Assembly: GCA_900542375.1 (NCBI GenBank)
Contig: UQNI01000051.1
Location: forward strand, 1-14,372
Length of the DNA: 14,372 nt
DNA from: an uncultured Oscillospiraceae bacterium
Lineage (GTDB): Bacteria; Bacillota; Clostridia; Oscillospirales; Acutalibacteraceae
Reading direction: 5' to 3'
Below the pieces are notes generated by a model. It saw nothing but the letters and a program-made list of their open reading frames with translations. It had not been told where the DNA came from and did no database searches. Both the position numbers and the translations under genes were made by a program. Position 1 is the stretch's first letter. Each line of letters starts with the position of its first letter. Of the stretch, positions 6,702 to 14,148 are shown one piece after another.

Positions 6702-8114
6702 ATGAGTAAAAAAGCAGAAAAAACATCTGTAGAAAAATTAACCGAAGAATTGTTGATTAACCGTAAAAACGGTTTTATGGACGTAACAGATGAGCAAGTC
6801 AAAAAAGCAGATAAATTCTGTGAAGGCTATAAAACATTTTTAAATAAAGCGAAAACAGAGCGTGAAGCAGTATTTGAGACCATTGCGTATGCAGAAAAAA
6901 ACGGCTTTGTTCCATTTGACAGAGAGGCTTCTTATAAAGCGGGAGACAAAGTATATTATAACAATCGAGATAAATCTTTAATCTTGGCAGTCATTGGTAA
7001 AGAAGGCTGCAAAAACGGTGTTCGTATGGCTGCGGCTCATATTGATTCTCCGCGTCTTGATTTAAAACCATATCCTATGTACGAAGCCAACGATTTGGTA
7101 TTGTTTAAATCTCACTACTACGGCGGTATTAAAAAGTACCAATGGACCACCATTCCGCTGGCCATGCACGGACGTGTTGTACGTCGCGACGGAACGTTTG
7201 TAGACATTCGTTTGGGTGAAGAACCGGACGAACCGCAATTCTGCGTAACAGATTTATTACCTCATCTTGGCGCGGAACAAATGAACAAAACATTGTCCAA
7301 AGCCATTGAAGGTGAAAATCTGAATATTTTAATCGGCAGCCGTCCCATTCGCGCGGATAAAGGTTCCAATTTATTCAAATTGAATATTATGAAGCTGATT
7401 CACGAAAAATATGATATTGTGGAAGAAGATTTTGTATCAGCCGAAATTGAATTTGTTCCTGCGTTTCCTGCACGCGATGTAGGATTTGACAAGAGTATGA
7501 TTGGCGGATACGGTCATGATGACCGCGTTTGCGCATATCCTGCCATTGAAGCTGCCATTCACTGTAAAACACCAAAACAAACAATACTGACTGTTTTGGC
7601 AGACAAAGAAGAGGTGGGAAGCGACGGAAATACCGGCTTGAATTCTTCCTTCCTGCGTTACTTTGTGGCAGACCTTGCAAGACAGGAAGGTTTGGACGGT
7701 TATGATGTACTGCGCAAATCAAAATGCCTCTCAGCAGACGTTACGGCAGCTTATGACCCAACTTACGGCAGTGCTTACGAACCGCTCAACTCCTGCTATT
7801 TGAACAACGGCATCGGTGTCATGAAATATACAGGCGCACGAGGCAAAGCAGGTACATCCGATGCTTCTGCGGAATTTATGGCAGAAATTCGTAAAACCTT
7901 TGACAGCAAAAATATTCTGTGGCAAACAGGAGAGCTGGGTAAAGTTGACGGCGGCGGCGGCGGAACCGTTGCTATGTTCATTGCTAATTTGGATGTGGAT
8001 GTTATTGATGTTGGTGTTCCTGTGATTTCCATGCATTCTCCGTTTGAAATTGTTTCTAAACTAGACGTTTACATGACTTATCTTGGTATTGAGGCGTTTT
8101 TTGAAGCAAAATAA
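6702..8114 (+). CDS. M18 family aminopeptidase
   Basis: This is a two-metal aminopeptidase of the M18 family (yeast aminopeptidase I, bacterial aspartyl-type aminopeptidases), removing N-terminal residues from peptides in the cytoplasm. At 470 residues it has normal length. Metal and catalytic motifs are visible: AAHIDSPRLDLKP with H113 and D115, GGYGHDDRVCAYP with H272-D273, the catalytic/ligand pair in DKEEVGSDGNTG (E303-E304, D308), and the C-terminal PVISMHSPFE with H445. There is no signal peptide. The ribosome binding site AGGAGG (6687-6692) shares its first two bases with the TAG stop of the transglycosylase frame and lies 9 bases before the ATG, showing close coupling to the preceding genes. 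A hairpin terminator 15 bases after the stop ends the operon. The exact substrate preference cannot be read from the sequence. Confidence 0.95.
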   Translation: MSKKAEKTSVEKLTEELLINRKNGFMDVTDEQVKKADKFCEGYKTFLNKAKTEREAVFETIAYAEKNGFVPFDREASYKAGDKVYYNNRDKSLILAVIGKEGCKNGVRMAAAHIDSPRLDLKPYPMYEANDLVLFKSHYYGGIKKYQWTTIPLAMHGRVVRRDGTFVDIRLGEEPDEPQFCVTDLLPHLGAEQMNKTLSKAIEGENLNILIGSRPIRADKGSNLFKLNIMKLIHEKYDIVEEDFVSAEIEFVPAFPARDVGFDKSMIGGYGHDDRVCAYPAIEAAIHCKTPKQTILTVLADKEEVGSDGNTGLNSSFLRYFVADLARQEGLDGYDVLRKSKCLSADVTAAYDPTYGSAYEPLNSCYLNNGIGVMKYTGARGKAGTSDASAEFMAEIRKTFDSKNILWQTGELGKVDGGGGGTVAMFIANLDVDVIDVGVPVISMHSPFEIVSKLDVYMTYLGIEAFFEAK

Positions 8115-8128
8115 AACAATGTAATTTG

Positions 8129-8155
8129 CAGGTATGCAGGTGCATACCTGTTTTT
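8129..8155 (+). terminator. Rho-independent terminator after the M18 peptidase gene
   Basis: A 9-bp perfect stem (CAGGTATGC, 8129-8137, with 8142-8150) closes a 4-base loop and is followed directly by TTTTT (8151-8155). It lies 15 bases after the peptidase stop codon. The T run is also the start of a second perfect inverted repeat (8153-8170). Confidence 0.8.
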
Positions 8156-8170
8156 GTTATCAGTAACAAA
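8153..8170. promoter_or_regulatory. Inverted repeat TTTGTTA-N4-TAACAAA upstream of VanY-like gene
   Basis: TTTGTTA (8153-8159) and TAACAAA (8164-8170) form a perfect 7-bp dyad around TCAG. It begins within the T run of the preceding terminator and ends 19 bases before the start codon of the VanY-like gene. It could be an operator or an RNA hairpin near the leader; no clear promoter is visible beside it. Confidence 0.3.
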
Positions 8171-8189
8171 CAGAAGAAAGGATGAAACC

Positions 8190-8993
8190 ATGCGGCCCAA
8201 AAAGATTCGAGCACAAAAAGTGATGCATACCCGTAAAGGCTGGAAACATGCGGATGGTGTTAAACGTCTGCGTATCATTATGGCAAGCGTTGCGGCGGCC
8301 GCTATTGTTTTCATTGCAGCGGCAGGTGTAGTCATATGGATGATGTTACAAGGGCCGCTGCAGAGCAGTCAGGACACAACACAATCGGATTCTGCACAGA
8401 CTTCGGCTATTATACTGCCTGTTTATGATGATTCCTTTAATTTAGTACTGGTAAATAAAAATAGACAACTAAAGTCCGATTTTTCCGCTCAATTGACTGA
8501 ATTCGAAGGAGTTCAAATAGAAGAACGGATTCTTCCCGCACTGGAAAAAATGCTGGAAGATGCTAAGCGTGACGGGTGCCACTTAAATGTAACGGGTGGA
8601 TATGTTGATAAAGAAACACAGCAAACGCAATATGAGCAAGAGGTACAGCGGCTGATGGACAGCGGAGGTTACACAAGAGTCCGTGCGCAGGAAGATGCCA
8701 AAACAACTGTACAGCCGGGGAACTACAGTGAACTGCAAACTGGTATGGCGGTACAGTTTGCCTCTGCGGAAAGTTCTGATGTGGATTTTGGTACAACAAA
8801 AGAGTTCCGATGGCTTGAGAAAAATTCCATTCGTTACGGTTTTATTCAGCGCTATCCGTCCGGTAAAACCACAGCTACAGGTCATATTGCCTCTGCCACC
8901 CAGTTTCGCTATGTGGGTACGGAACATGCCACAAAAATGAGAAGTCTTGGCATGTGTTTGGAAGAATATGATACCTATGTGCGTAATCGTTAA
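8190..8993 (+). CDS. Membrane-anchored VanY-fold protein lacking the zinc/catalytic residues
   Basis: The 267-residue protein has a basic cytoplasmic head, one membrane segment at about residues 29-53 and a VanY (D-alanyl-D-alanine carboxypeptidase, peptidase M15) domain facing outside. Family landmarks are clear: NVTGGYVDKETQQ (usually SGYRS/T), PGNYSELQTGMAVQF, WLEKNSIRYGFIQRYP, TGH and FRYVGTEHA. Active M15B enzymes have SEHQTGLAVD and EPWHxRYVG; here the zinc ligands are changed (H to L182, D to Q189, H to Q238) and the catalytic E to S235. It is therefore unlikely to hydrolyse peptide bonds; a cell-wall-binding or scaffold role is inference. I chose the ATG at 8190, preceded by GAAAGGA at 8176-8182; upstream in-frame TTG codons fall in the terminator. 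The frame is intact, so it is not an obvious pseudogene. Transcription may come from readthrough or a promoter I cannot see. Confidence 0.85.
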   Translation: MRPKKIRAQKVMHTRKGWKHADGVKRLRIIMASVAAAAIVFIAAAGVVIWMMLQGPLQSSQDTTQSDSAQTSAIILPVYDDSFNLVLVNKNRQLKSDFSAQLTEFEGVQIEERILPALEKMLEDAKRDGCHLNVTGGYVDKETQQTQYEQEVQRLMDSGGYTRVRAQEDAKTTVQPGNYSELQTGMAVQFASAESSDVDFGTTKEFRWLEKNSIRYGFIQRYPSGKTTATGHIASATQFRYVGTEHATKMRSLGMCLEEYDTYVRNR

Positions 8994-9030
8994 AGGGAAT
9001 TTGCGTTCTAATATATTTAAAAAATAATAC

Positions 9031-9059
9031 TTGCATTTTTATACTATTTGTGATAAAAT
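9031..9059 (+). promoter_or_regulatory. Sigma-A promoter for rpmE
   Basis: TTGCAT (-35, 9031-9036) and TAAAAT (-10, 9054-9059) are 17 bp apart, and TGA precedes the -10, giving an extended -10. The start of transcription would fall near 9066, leaving a leader of about 35 bases before the rpmE ATG. I see no metal-regulator operator overlapping it that I can name with confidence. Confidence 0.8.
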
Positions 9060-9100
9060 TCATTTGTTACGTTGAATTATCGCTGAAAGAGGTGACAAGA

Positions 9101-9307
9101 ATGAAAGAAAATACACACCCAAAGTTCGAAAAAACTACCATTAAATGTGCATGCGGAAATGAAATCGAAACAAGATCTACAAAAGATAACATCCGCGTAG
9201 AAATTTGTTCCAAATGCCATCCTTTCTTTACAGGTAAACAAAAACTTGTAGACACAAGCGGCCGTGTTGACATGTTTAAGAAACGTTATGGTATGCAAAG
9301 CAAGTAA
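9101..9307 (+). CDS. rpmE: 50S ribosomal protein L31, zinc-binding (type A)
   Basis: L31 is a small protein of the large ribosomal subunit that contributes to the intersubunit bridge. The product has 68 residues, as expected. Four cysteines C16, C18, C36 and C39 (KCACGNE and ICSKCHPFFTGKQK) mark the zinc-containing C+ form rather than the zinc-free paralogue that replaces it under zinc limitation. The conserved VDTxGRVDxFxKRYG end is present. I chose the ATG at 9101: AAAGAGGTGA (9087-9096) lies just before it, while the longer frame from 9050 begins inside the promoter. The gene stands alone between its own promoter and a terminator at 9427, with about 120 bases of 3' UTR that contain two tandem hairpins. 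In many Firmicutes rpmE is close to prfA; here five genes lie between them. Confidence 0.97.
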   Translation: MKENTHPKFEKTTIKCACGNEIETRSTKDNIRVEICSKCHPFFTGKQKLVDTSGRVDMFKKRYGMQSK

Positions 9308-9375
9308 ATTGCTTCGGTAAGTAAATTACCTTAGGCAAATAAATTTGTTTCGATAGGTAAATTTATCTTAAGCAA
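9304..9375 (+). repeat. Two tandem ~36-base repeats, each folding into a hairpin, in the rpmE 3' UTR
   Basis: Copy A (9304-9338, 35 bases) and copy B (9339-9375, 37 bases) align with 29 identities, 6 mismatches and 2 single-base gaps. All six mismatches are transitions. Each copy folds the same way: an outer 6-bp stem, a C/TT internal loop, then an inner stem of about 5 pairs. In copy A, 9309-9314 pairs with 9333-9338 and 9316-9320 with 9326-9330. In copy B, 9345-9350 pairs with 9370-9375 and 9352-9356 with 9363-9367. The changes keep pairing: G9317-C9329 becomes A9353-T9366, a T·G becomes T-A, and a C-G becomes T·G. This suggests selection on RNA structure. Function unknown. Confidence 0.6.
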
Positions 9376-9426
9376 TAAGCCATTTACGAATGATTGTTAT
9401 TTCTTTTGGTTTGTCCTTAAAATTGA

Positions 9427-9462
9427 CGGACGGTGCACATAGCTGTACCGTCCGCATTTTTT
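9427..9462 (+). terminator. Rho-independent terminator after rpmE
   Basis: An 11-bp stem pairs CGGACGGTGCA (9427-9437) with 9444-9454, with one G·T pair and a 6-base loop, and is followed by CATTTTTTAT. It ends the rpmE transcript 120 bases after the stop codon and lies 25 bases before the next gene. Confidence 0.88.
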
Positions 9463-9486
9463 ATATATTGGCAAGAGGAGATTTCT

Positions 9487-10116
9487 ATGGAATCATACCG
9501 TACGGTAAAACAGGAAACAAGCGCAGAATTTATCGAAAAACGTTCTAAGTTTATCGGCTATATCAAACCTGTTCAGACAGAGGAAGAGGCCATTGCGTTT
9601 ATTCAGAGTATCAAATCGAAGCATTGGGACGCTACGCATAATGTATATGCGTATTCGTTAAGAGAGGGACAAACGCGCCGCTATTCCGATGACGGAGAAC
9701 CGCAGGGGACGGCTGGGATTCCCACGCTGGATGTTTTGCAAAAAGCAGATATTACAGACGCGGTAGTTGTGGTTACCCGCTACTTTGGCGGAATTCTTCT
9801 GGGAGGCGGAGGACTGGTACGCGCTTATTCTCATGCGGCTTCCTTGGCTGTTGAGGCAAGCGGTGTGCTGTATATGCGCCAATGCCTGCTGGCAGAATTG
9901 ATATGCGATTATACGCAATACGGCAAAATTGCATCTCTCATTCCGGAATGCGTTGGTGTGATAGACGATACTGTATTTGAAGATACCGTGCACATAAAGT
10001 TTCATATGGCACATGAGGATTTTCAAGCATTTGAAAAACGCTTGGCAGACACCACTTGCGGAGCAGTGAAAGCAGTCGTTACAGGAAAAGAATTTTTTGC
10101 CGTTTCAGAGACATAA
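9487..10116 (+). CDS. YigZ/IMPACT family protein (UPF0029 plus DUF1949)
   Basis: The 209-residue protein belongs to the IMPACT/YigZ family, named for mouse Impact and E. coli YigZ. Its N-terminal UPF0029 domain shows the family core: EKRSKFIGYI, HNVYAYSLREG, YSDDGEPQGTAG, VVVVTRYFGGILLGGGGLVRAYSHAA. The C-terminal ~70 residues fit the ferredoxin-like DUF1949 domain. Bacterial function is poorly defined; a role linked to translation or nucleic-acid binding is suggested by the eukaryotic relative and is inference here. I chose the ATG at 9487, with AGAGGAG at 9474-9480 six bases upstream; a longer GTG frame from 9433 would begin inside the rpmE terminator. No clear promoter is visible between that terminator and the start, so expression may depend on readthrough. 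The next gene follows after 92 bases. Confidence 0.93.
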   Translation: MESYRTVKQETSAEFIEKRSKFIGYIKPVQTEEEAIAFIQSIKSKHWDATHNVYAYSLREGQTRRYSDDGEPQGTAGIPTLDVLQKADITDAVVVVTRYFGGILLGGGGLVRAYSHAASLAVEASGVLYMRQCLLAELICDYTQYGKIASLIPECVGVIDDTVFEDTVHIKFHMAHEDFQAFEKRLADTTCGAVKAVVTGKEFFAVSET

Positions 10117-10208
10117 AAGTAAAAATAAAAAATTTTTTAGAAAAAAGAAGGATATTTGAAAGCAATGGCGTATATCTACTTAACGGATTTTATAAAGGTG
10201 GTGACGCT

Positions 10209-11204
10209 ATGGCTATCAGAGAACGCACGGAGCTGTTGGAAGAGCAAATTTTGTCACCTTTTGCTACTTTGGCAAAGCAGACAAAAGGAAGACAGCGGCC
10301 TGAACAGGAATGCGATATTCGTACCGCATTTCAAAGGGACAGAGACCGCATTATACATTCCAAATCGTTTCGTCGTTTAAAGCATAAAACACAAGTGTTT
10401 CTTTCTCCGGAAGGGGACCATTATCGTACACGTCTGACGCATACGTTGGAAGTAGCTCAAATTGCCCGTACAGTGGCAAGAGCTTTACGCATGAATGAAG
10501 ATTTGACAGAAGCCATAGCGGTGGGCCACGATTTAGGTCATACACCGTTTGGTCATGCGGGTGAGAGAGCACTGAGAGAAGTTTCTCCGCTGAATTTCAA
10601 TCATAATGAACAAAGCGTCCGTGTGGTGGAACGCTTGGAAAAAAATAATCAGGGATTAAATTTGACGTTTGAAGTAAGAGACGGCATTCTTTGCCATACA
10701 GGTCCAAAGCTTGCCGATACTCCGGAAGGACGTATTGTGCGGTTTGCCGACCGCATTGCCTATATCAATCATGATATTGATGATGCTGTACGCGCGGGAG
10801 TGCTAAACCCTGACGATATTCCCCACAACTTGACCGAAGTGCTGGGCACGACAACTTCTGCCAGAATCAATACTATGGTTATTTCCCTAATTGAAAACAG
10901 CGTAGACGTCAATATCAAAATGGATGAAGTGGTAGGACAAGCGTATCATCAGATACATAAATTTATGTTTGATAACGTGTACCGAAATCCTCAAGCAAAA
11001 GAGGAAGAAACAAAAGTGCCCAATCTGATTCAAACACTGTATGAGTATGTATTGCAGATAGACCATCTGCCAAGTGACATGCAGCAAATTGCGGAACAGG
11101 AAGGAATTGAACGTGCTGCCTGTGATTATATTGCAGGTATGACAGACCACTTTGCCGTGGCGTTGTTCCAAAAAATTGTGGTTCCAAAATCTTGGGGCAT
11201 TTAA
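10209..11204 (+). CDS. dgt: Deoxyguanosinetriphosphate triphosphohydrolase-like protein
   Basis: Dgt-type HD-domain enzymes cleave dNTPs to deoxynucleosides and triphosphate and so influence dNTP pools. The metal-binding HD set is complete: H78 in RLTHTLEVAQIA, H107-D108 in VGHDLGHTPFGHAGE, and D181 in RFADRIAYINHDIDDA. The N-terminal substrate-region stretch RDRDRIIHSKSFRRLKHKTQVF is well conserved. At 331 residues it is the shorter Firmicutes type (not the ~500-residue E. coli Dgt), so substrate range may be wider than dGTP. The start is the ATG at 10209, preceded by AAAGGTGGTG at 10194-10203; a frame extending upstream to 10056 overlaps yigZ and gives no family-like sequence. dnaG begins 24 bases after the stop, a dgt-dnaG-rpoD order seen in many Clostridia, tying dNTP control to replication genes. 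Confidence 0.95.
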   Translation: MAIRERTELLEEQILSPFATLAKQTKGRQRPEQECDIRTAFQRDRDRIIHSKSFRRLKHKTQVFLSPEGDHYRTRLTHTLEVAQIARTVARALRMNEDLTEAIAVGHDLGHTPFGHAGERALREVSPLNFNHNEQSVRVVERLEKNNQGLNLTFEVRDGILCHTGPKLADTPEGRIVRFADRIAYINHDIDDAVRAGVLNPDDIPHNLTEVLGTTTSARINTMVISLIENSVDVNIKMDEVVGQAYHQIHKFMFDNVYRNPQAKEEETKVPNLIQTLYEYVLQIDHLPSDMQQIAEQEGIERAACDYIAGMTDHFAVALFQKIVVPKSWGI

Positions 11205-11228
11205 CGAAAATGAAAAGGAGGAATGCCA

Positions 11229-12995
11229 ATGGCTTTGCCGGAATTATTTTTGCAGGAATTAAAACTGCGCAATTCGATTGAAGATGTTGCTTCCTCCTAT
11301 GTTCAGCTAAAAAGGCGCGGACGTAATCTGGTTGGATTATGTCCGTTTCATAATGAGCATACGCCTTCCTTTAACCTATATCCCGAAAGCGGCTCGTTTT
11401 ATTGCTTTGGCTGCGGTGCAGGCGGAGATGTCATTACCTTTGTCCGCCGCATTGAAAATCTGGATTATATGGAAGCTGTGAAATTTCTTGCAGACAGGGC
11501 AGGACTGCAATTGCCCGAATTGGGTGTAGATGACAGCATGAGCAAGCTGCGGGCCCGTATTTTGGAAATCAATCGGGAGACCGCTAAGTTTTACCATGGC
11601 GTTTTAAAAAGTCCAAGCGGAAAAGTCGGTTTGGATTATTTTTTGCAGAGAGGGTTGAAACCCTCTACCATTACACATTTCGGTTTGGGATTTGCACCTG
11701 ATACTCGTTTTGCATTGGTGAATCATCTGAAAGGAAAAGGCTATACGGATGAAGAACTGGTACAAGCCAATGTGGCCGTGAAAACCCGTTCGGGAAAGCC
11801 TATGGACCGCTTTTTTCATCGCGTGATGTTTCCTATTATAGATTTAAGGGGAAATGTGATTGCGTTTGGCGGGCGAACGATGACGGATCAGAAACCAAAA
11901 TATCTAAATACGTCCGATACCTTGGCTTTTAAGAAAAGTTATGGATTATTTGCTATGAATTTTGCCAAAAATAGTGGCAAGGAACAGCTGATACTGGCAG
12001 AAGGATATATGGACGTCATTGCATTGCATCAAGCTGGTTTTGACAATGCCATTGCCGGTTTGGGAACCGCGCTTACGACAGAGCAAGCGCATTTAATTGC
12101 ACGCTATACCAAAGAAGTGGTGATTGCATATGATGCGGACGAAGCGGGACAAAAAGCAACAGCTCGTGCCATACAGCTGCTCAGAAGTGTAGGGTTGCTT
12201 GTAAAAGTGCTTTCCATTACAGGAGGGAAAGACCCTGACGAATACATTCGTTCTTACGGAGAACAAGGGCCGGTCAGATTCAAACAGCTGATTGAACAAA
12301 GCGGCAATGATGTGGAATATCGTCTGCAAAAATTAAAATCTGACTGTGATTTGGAATCTTCGGCGGGAAAAGTGCAATACTTAAATGGTGCGACAGAGCT
12401 GTTATCTACATTGGATAATCGTATGGAGCAGGAAATTTATGCAGGCAAGCTTTCTCAGGAAATCGGAGTGGAACGTGCGACCGTGATGATGCAGGTTGAA
12501 AAACTCAGTAAAAGACGGCATCAGGCACAGCAGAAAAAAGAGTTTCGGGAATTTCAGCAGCAAACCATCGGACTGAAAGACCAGGTCAATCCCGACAAGA
12601 GGGAAAATTTCCGCGCAGCAAATGCGGAGGAAGCTTTGATTGCGTATTTGTTTCAGAATAACGATATGGCTGAAAAGGTCCGTTCCGTATTATCGCCGGA
12701 GCAGTTCAGCACGGCCTTTAACCGCCGTGTGTACGAAAGCATCACCGATAAAATGCAAAATGGATTACAAGTGGGATTGACCGAAATATCAGATAGTTTT
12801 ACCATGGAAGAAATCAGCGCTATTGCAAGAATATTGGCAAAGAACAATGCAGTTGCCATGGGACAGCATGACGCGGAGGAATATATCAATGTTATTATAG
12901 AGGAAAAGACAAAATTAAATGCAAATGACGCAAAACATGCGCAGACACAAGAAATACAGGATTATTTGGCGCGGCTGAAAGAGCAAAAGAAATAA
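11229..12995 (+). CDS. dnaG: DNA primase
   Basis: DnaG makes the RNA primers for DNA replication and works with the replicative helicase DnaB/DnaC. The 588-residue product has all three parts. The CHC2 zinc ribbon is C38-x2-H41-x17-C59-x2-C62 (CPFHNEHTPSF, CFGCGAGGD). The core and TOPRIM fold show E258 in LILAEGYMDVIALHQAG and the DxD metal pair D302/D304 in AYDADEAGQKA. The C-terminal ~150 residues (from about NAEEALIAYLFQNN) are the helicase-interacting domain. I chose ATG at 11229 because AGGAGG (11216-11221) lies 7 bases before it; the ATG at 11223 is only one base from that site. rpoD follows 30 bases later, the classic primase-sigma pair, here without rpsU in front. Confidence 0.97.
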   Translation: MALPELFLQELKLRNSIEDVASSYVQLKRRGRNLVGLCPFHNEHTPSFNLYPESGSFYCFGCGAGGDVITFVRRIENLDYMEAVKFLADRAGLQLPELGVDDSMSKLRARILEINRETAKFYHGVLKSPSGKVGLDYFLQRGLKPSTITHFGLGFAPDTRFALVNHLKGKGYTDEELVQANVAVKTRSGKPMDRFFHRVMFPIIDLRGNVIAFGGRTMTDQKPKYLNTSDTLAFKKSYGLFAMNFAKNSGKEQLILAEGYMDVIALHQAGFDNAIAGLGTALTTEQAHLIARYTKEVVIAYDADEAGQKATARAIQLLRSVGLLVKVLSITGGKDPDEYIRSYGEQGPVRFKQLIEQSGNDVEYRLQKLKSDCDLESSAGKVQYLNGATELLSTLDNRMEQEIYAGKLSQEIGVERATVMMQVEKLSKRRHQAQQKKEFREFQQQTIGLKDQVNPDKRENFRAANAEEALIAYLFQNNDMAEKVRSVLSPEQFSTAFNRRVYESITDKMQNGLQVGLTEISDSFTMEEISAIARILAKNNAVAMGQHDAEEYINVIIEEKTKLNANDAKHAQTQEIQDYLARLKEQKK

Positions 12996-13025
12996 ACGGC
13001 CGCTTAACTGGGAGGAAACGAACTT

Positions 13026-14123
13026 ATGGCAGCACCGGATAAAAAAACGGTTATGAAAGATTTACTGGAAATGGGAAAGGCGAAAGGACAGCTTACCACA
13101 AAAGAGATTTTAGACGCTTTGGGAGAGCTGGATTTTGAGCCGGAACAAATTGAAAAATTTTATGATACATTAGAGTCTCAAGGTGTTGAAATTGTAGAAG
13201 ATTTTGGTGACATCGCTTTGGATGACATCGAATTTACACAAGAAGAAAACGGAGAAGATGAAGATTTGGAGTCTTCTCTCAGCACAGAAGGCATCGCAAT
13301 TGATGACCCTGTAAAAGTATATCTGAAAGAAATTGGCCGTGTACCTTTGCTTTCTCCTGAGGAAGAAATTGAACTTGCTATTCGCATTATTGACGGCGAC
13401 GAAGTTGCCAAAAAACGTTTGTCCGAAGCAAACCTGCGTTTGGTAGTAAGTATTGCAAAACGCTATCTTGGAAGAGGAATGCAGTTCTTGGATTTGATTC
13501 AGGAAGGTAACCTAGGTTTGATTAAAGCGGTAGAAAAATTCGACTATACCAAAGGATTTAAATTTTCTACTTATGCAACATGGTGGATTCGTCAGGCAAT
13601 TACCCGTGCCATAGCAGACCAGGCAAGAACCATTCGTATTCCGGTTCATATGGTAGAAACCATCAACAAAGTAAAAAAAGTATCCAGCCAGCTGTTGCAT
13701 ACCAACGGACATGAACCGACTGCCGATGAAATTTCCGACGAGCTGGACATGCCTGTAGATAAAGTACGGGAAATTATGCGTGTGGCGCAGGAACCTGTTT
13801 CTTTGGAAACACCGATTGGTGAAGAAGAAGACAGCCATTTGGGAGACTTTATTCCGGATGACGATGCACCCGCACCTGCAGATGCCGCTTCCCATACCTT
13901 ATTGAAAGAACAATTGGCAGAAGTATTGGATACACTGACGCCCAGAGAAGAAAAAGTACTGCGTCTGCGTTTTGGTTTGGAAGACGGACGTTCCAGAACT
14001 TTGGAAGAAGTAGGTAAAGAGTTTAATGTTACCAGAGAACGTATCCGTCAAATTGAGGCAAAAGCACTTAGAAAATTACGTCATCCAAGCAGAAGTAAAA
14101 AATTGAAAGACTTCTTGGATTAA
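13026..14123 (+). CDS. rpoD: RNA polymerase primary sigma factor (sigma-70/sigma-A)
   Basis: This is the housekeeping sigma factor that directs RNA polymerase to -10/-35 promoters. At 365 residues it has the compact Firmicutes layout. Region 1.1 covers about residues 1-80, followed by an acidic linker (EENGEDEDLESS) instead of the long non-conserved insert of E. coli. Region 1.2 begins at DDPVKVYLKEIGRVPLL. Region 2 includes GRGMQFLDLIQEGNLGLIKA and the -10-binding helix KFSTYATWWIRQAI (~179-192). Region 3 follows with VHMVETINKV onward. Region 4.2 has the -35-reading helix VTRERIRQIEAKALRKLRH (~334-352). GGGAGG at 13011-13016 lies 9 bases before the ATG. It is coupled to dnaG and followed after 25 bases by an Rrf2-type gene with no terminator between. 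Confidence 0.98.
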   Translation: MAAPDKKTVMKDLLEMGKAKGQLTTKEILDALGELDFEPEQIEKFYDTLESQGVEIVEDFGDIALDDIEFTQEENGEDEDLESSLSTEGIAIDDPVKVYLKEIGRVPLLSPEEEIELAIRIIDGDEVAKKRLSEANLRLVVSIAKRYLGRGMQFLDLIQEGNLGLIKAVEKFDYTKGFKFSTYATWWIRQAITRAIADQARTIRIPVHMVETINKVKKVSSQLLHTNGHEPTADEISDELDMPVDKVREIMRVAQEPVSLETPIGEEEDSHLGDFIPDDDAPAPADAASHTLLKEQLAEVLDTLTPREEKVLRLRFGLEDGRSRTLEEVGKEFNVTRERIRQIEAKALRKLRHPSRSKKLKDFLD

Positions 14124-14148
14124 TATAAAAGAAAATGGGGGCTTGATT

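Noticed and set aside
9433..9486. Longer yigZ from GTG 9433
   Set aside because: The extra codons run through the rpmE terminator stem, and ATG 9487 has a good ribosome binding site.
10156..10196. Promoter before dgt (TTGAAA at 10156, TATAAA at 10191)
   Set aside because: The boxes are 29 bp apart and no -10-like hexamer lies at 16-18 bp.
10117..10208. A/T-rich AAAAAATTTTTT stretch after yigZ as a terminator
   Set aside because: The palindrome has no GC pairs and no loop, so it would not form a stable terminator hairpin.
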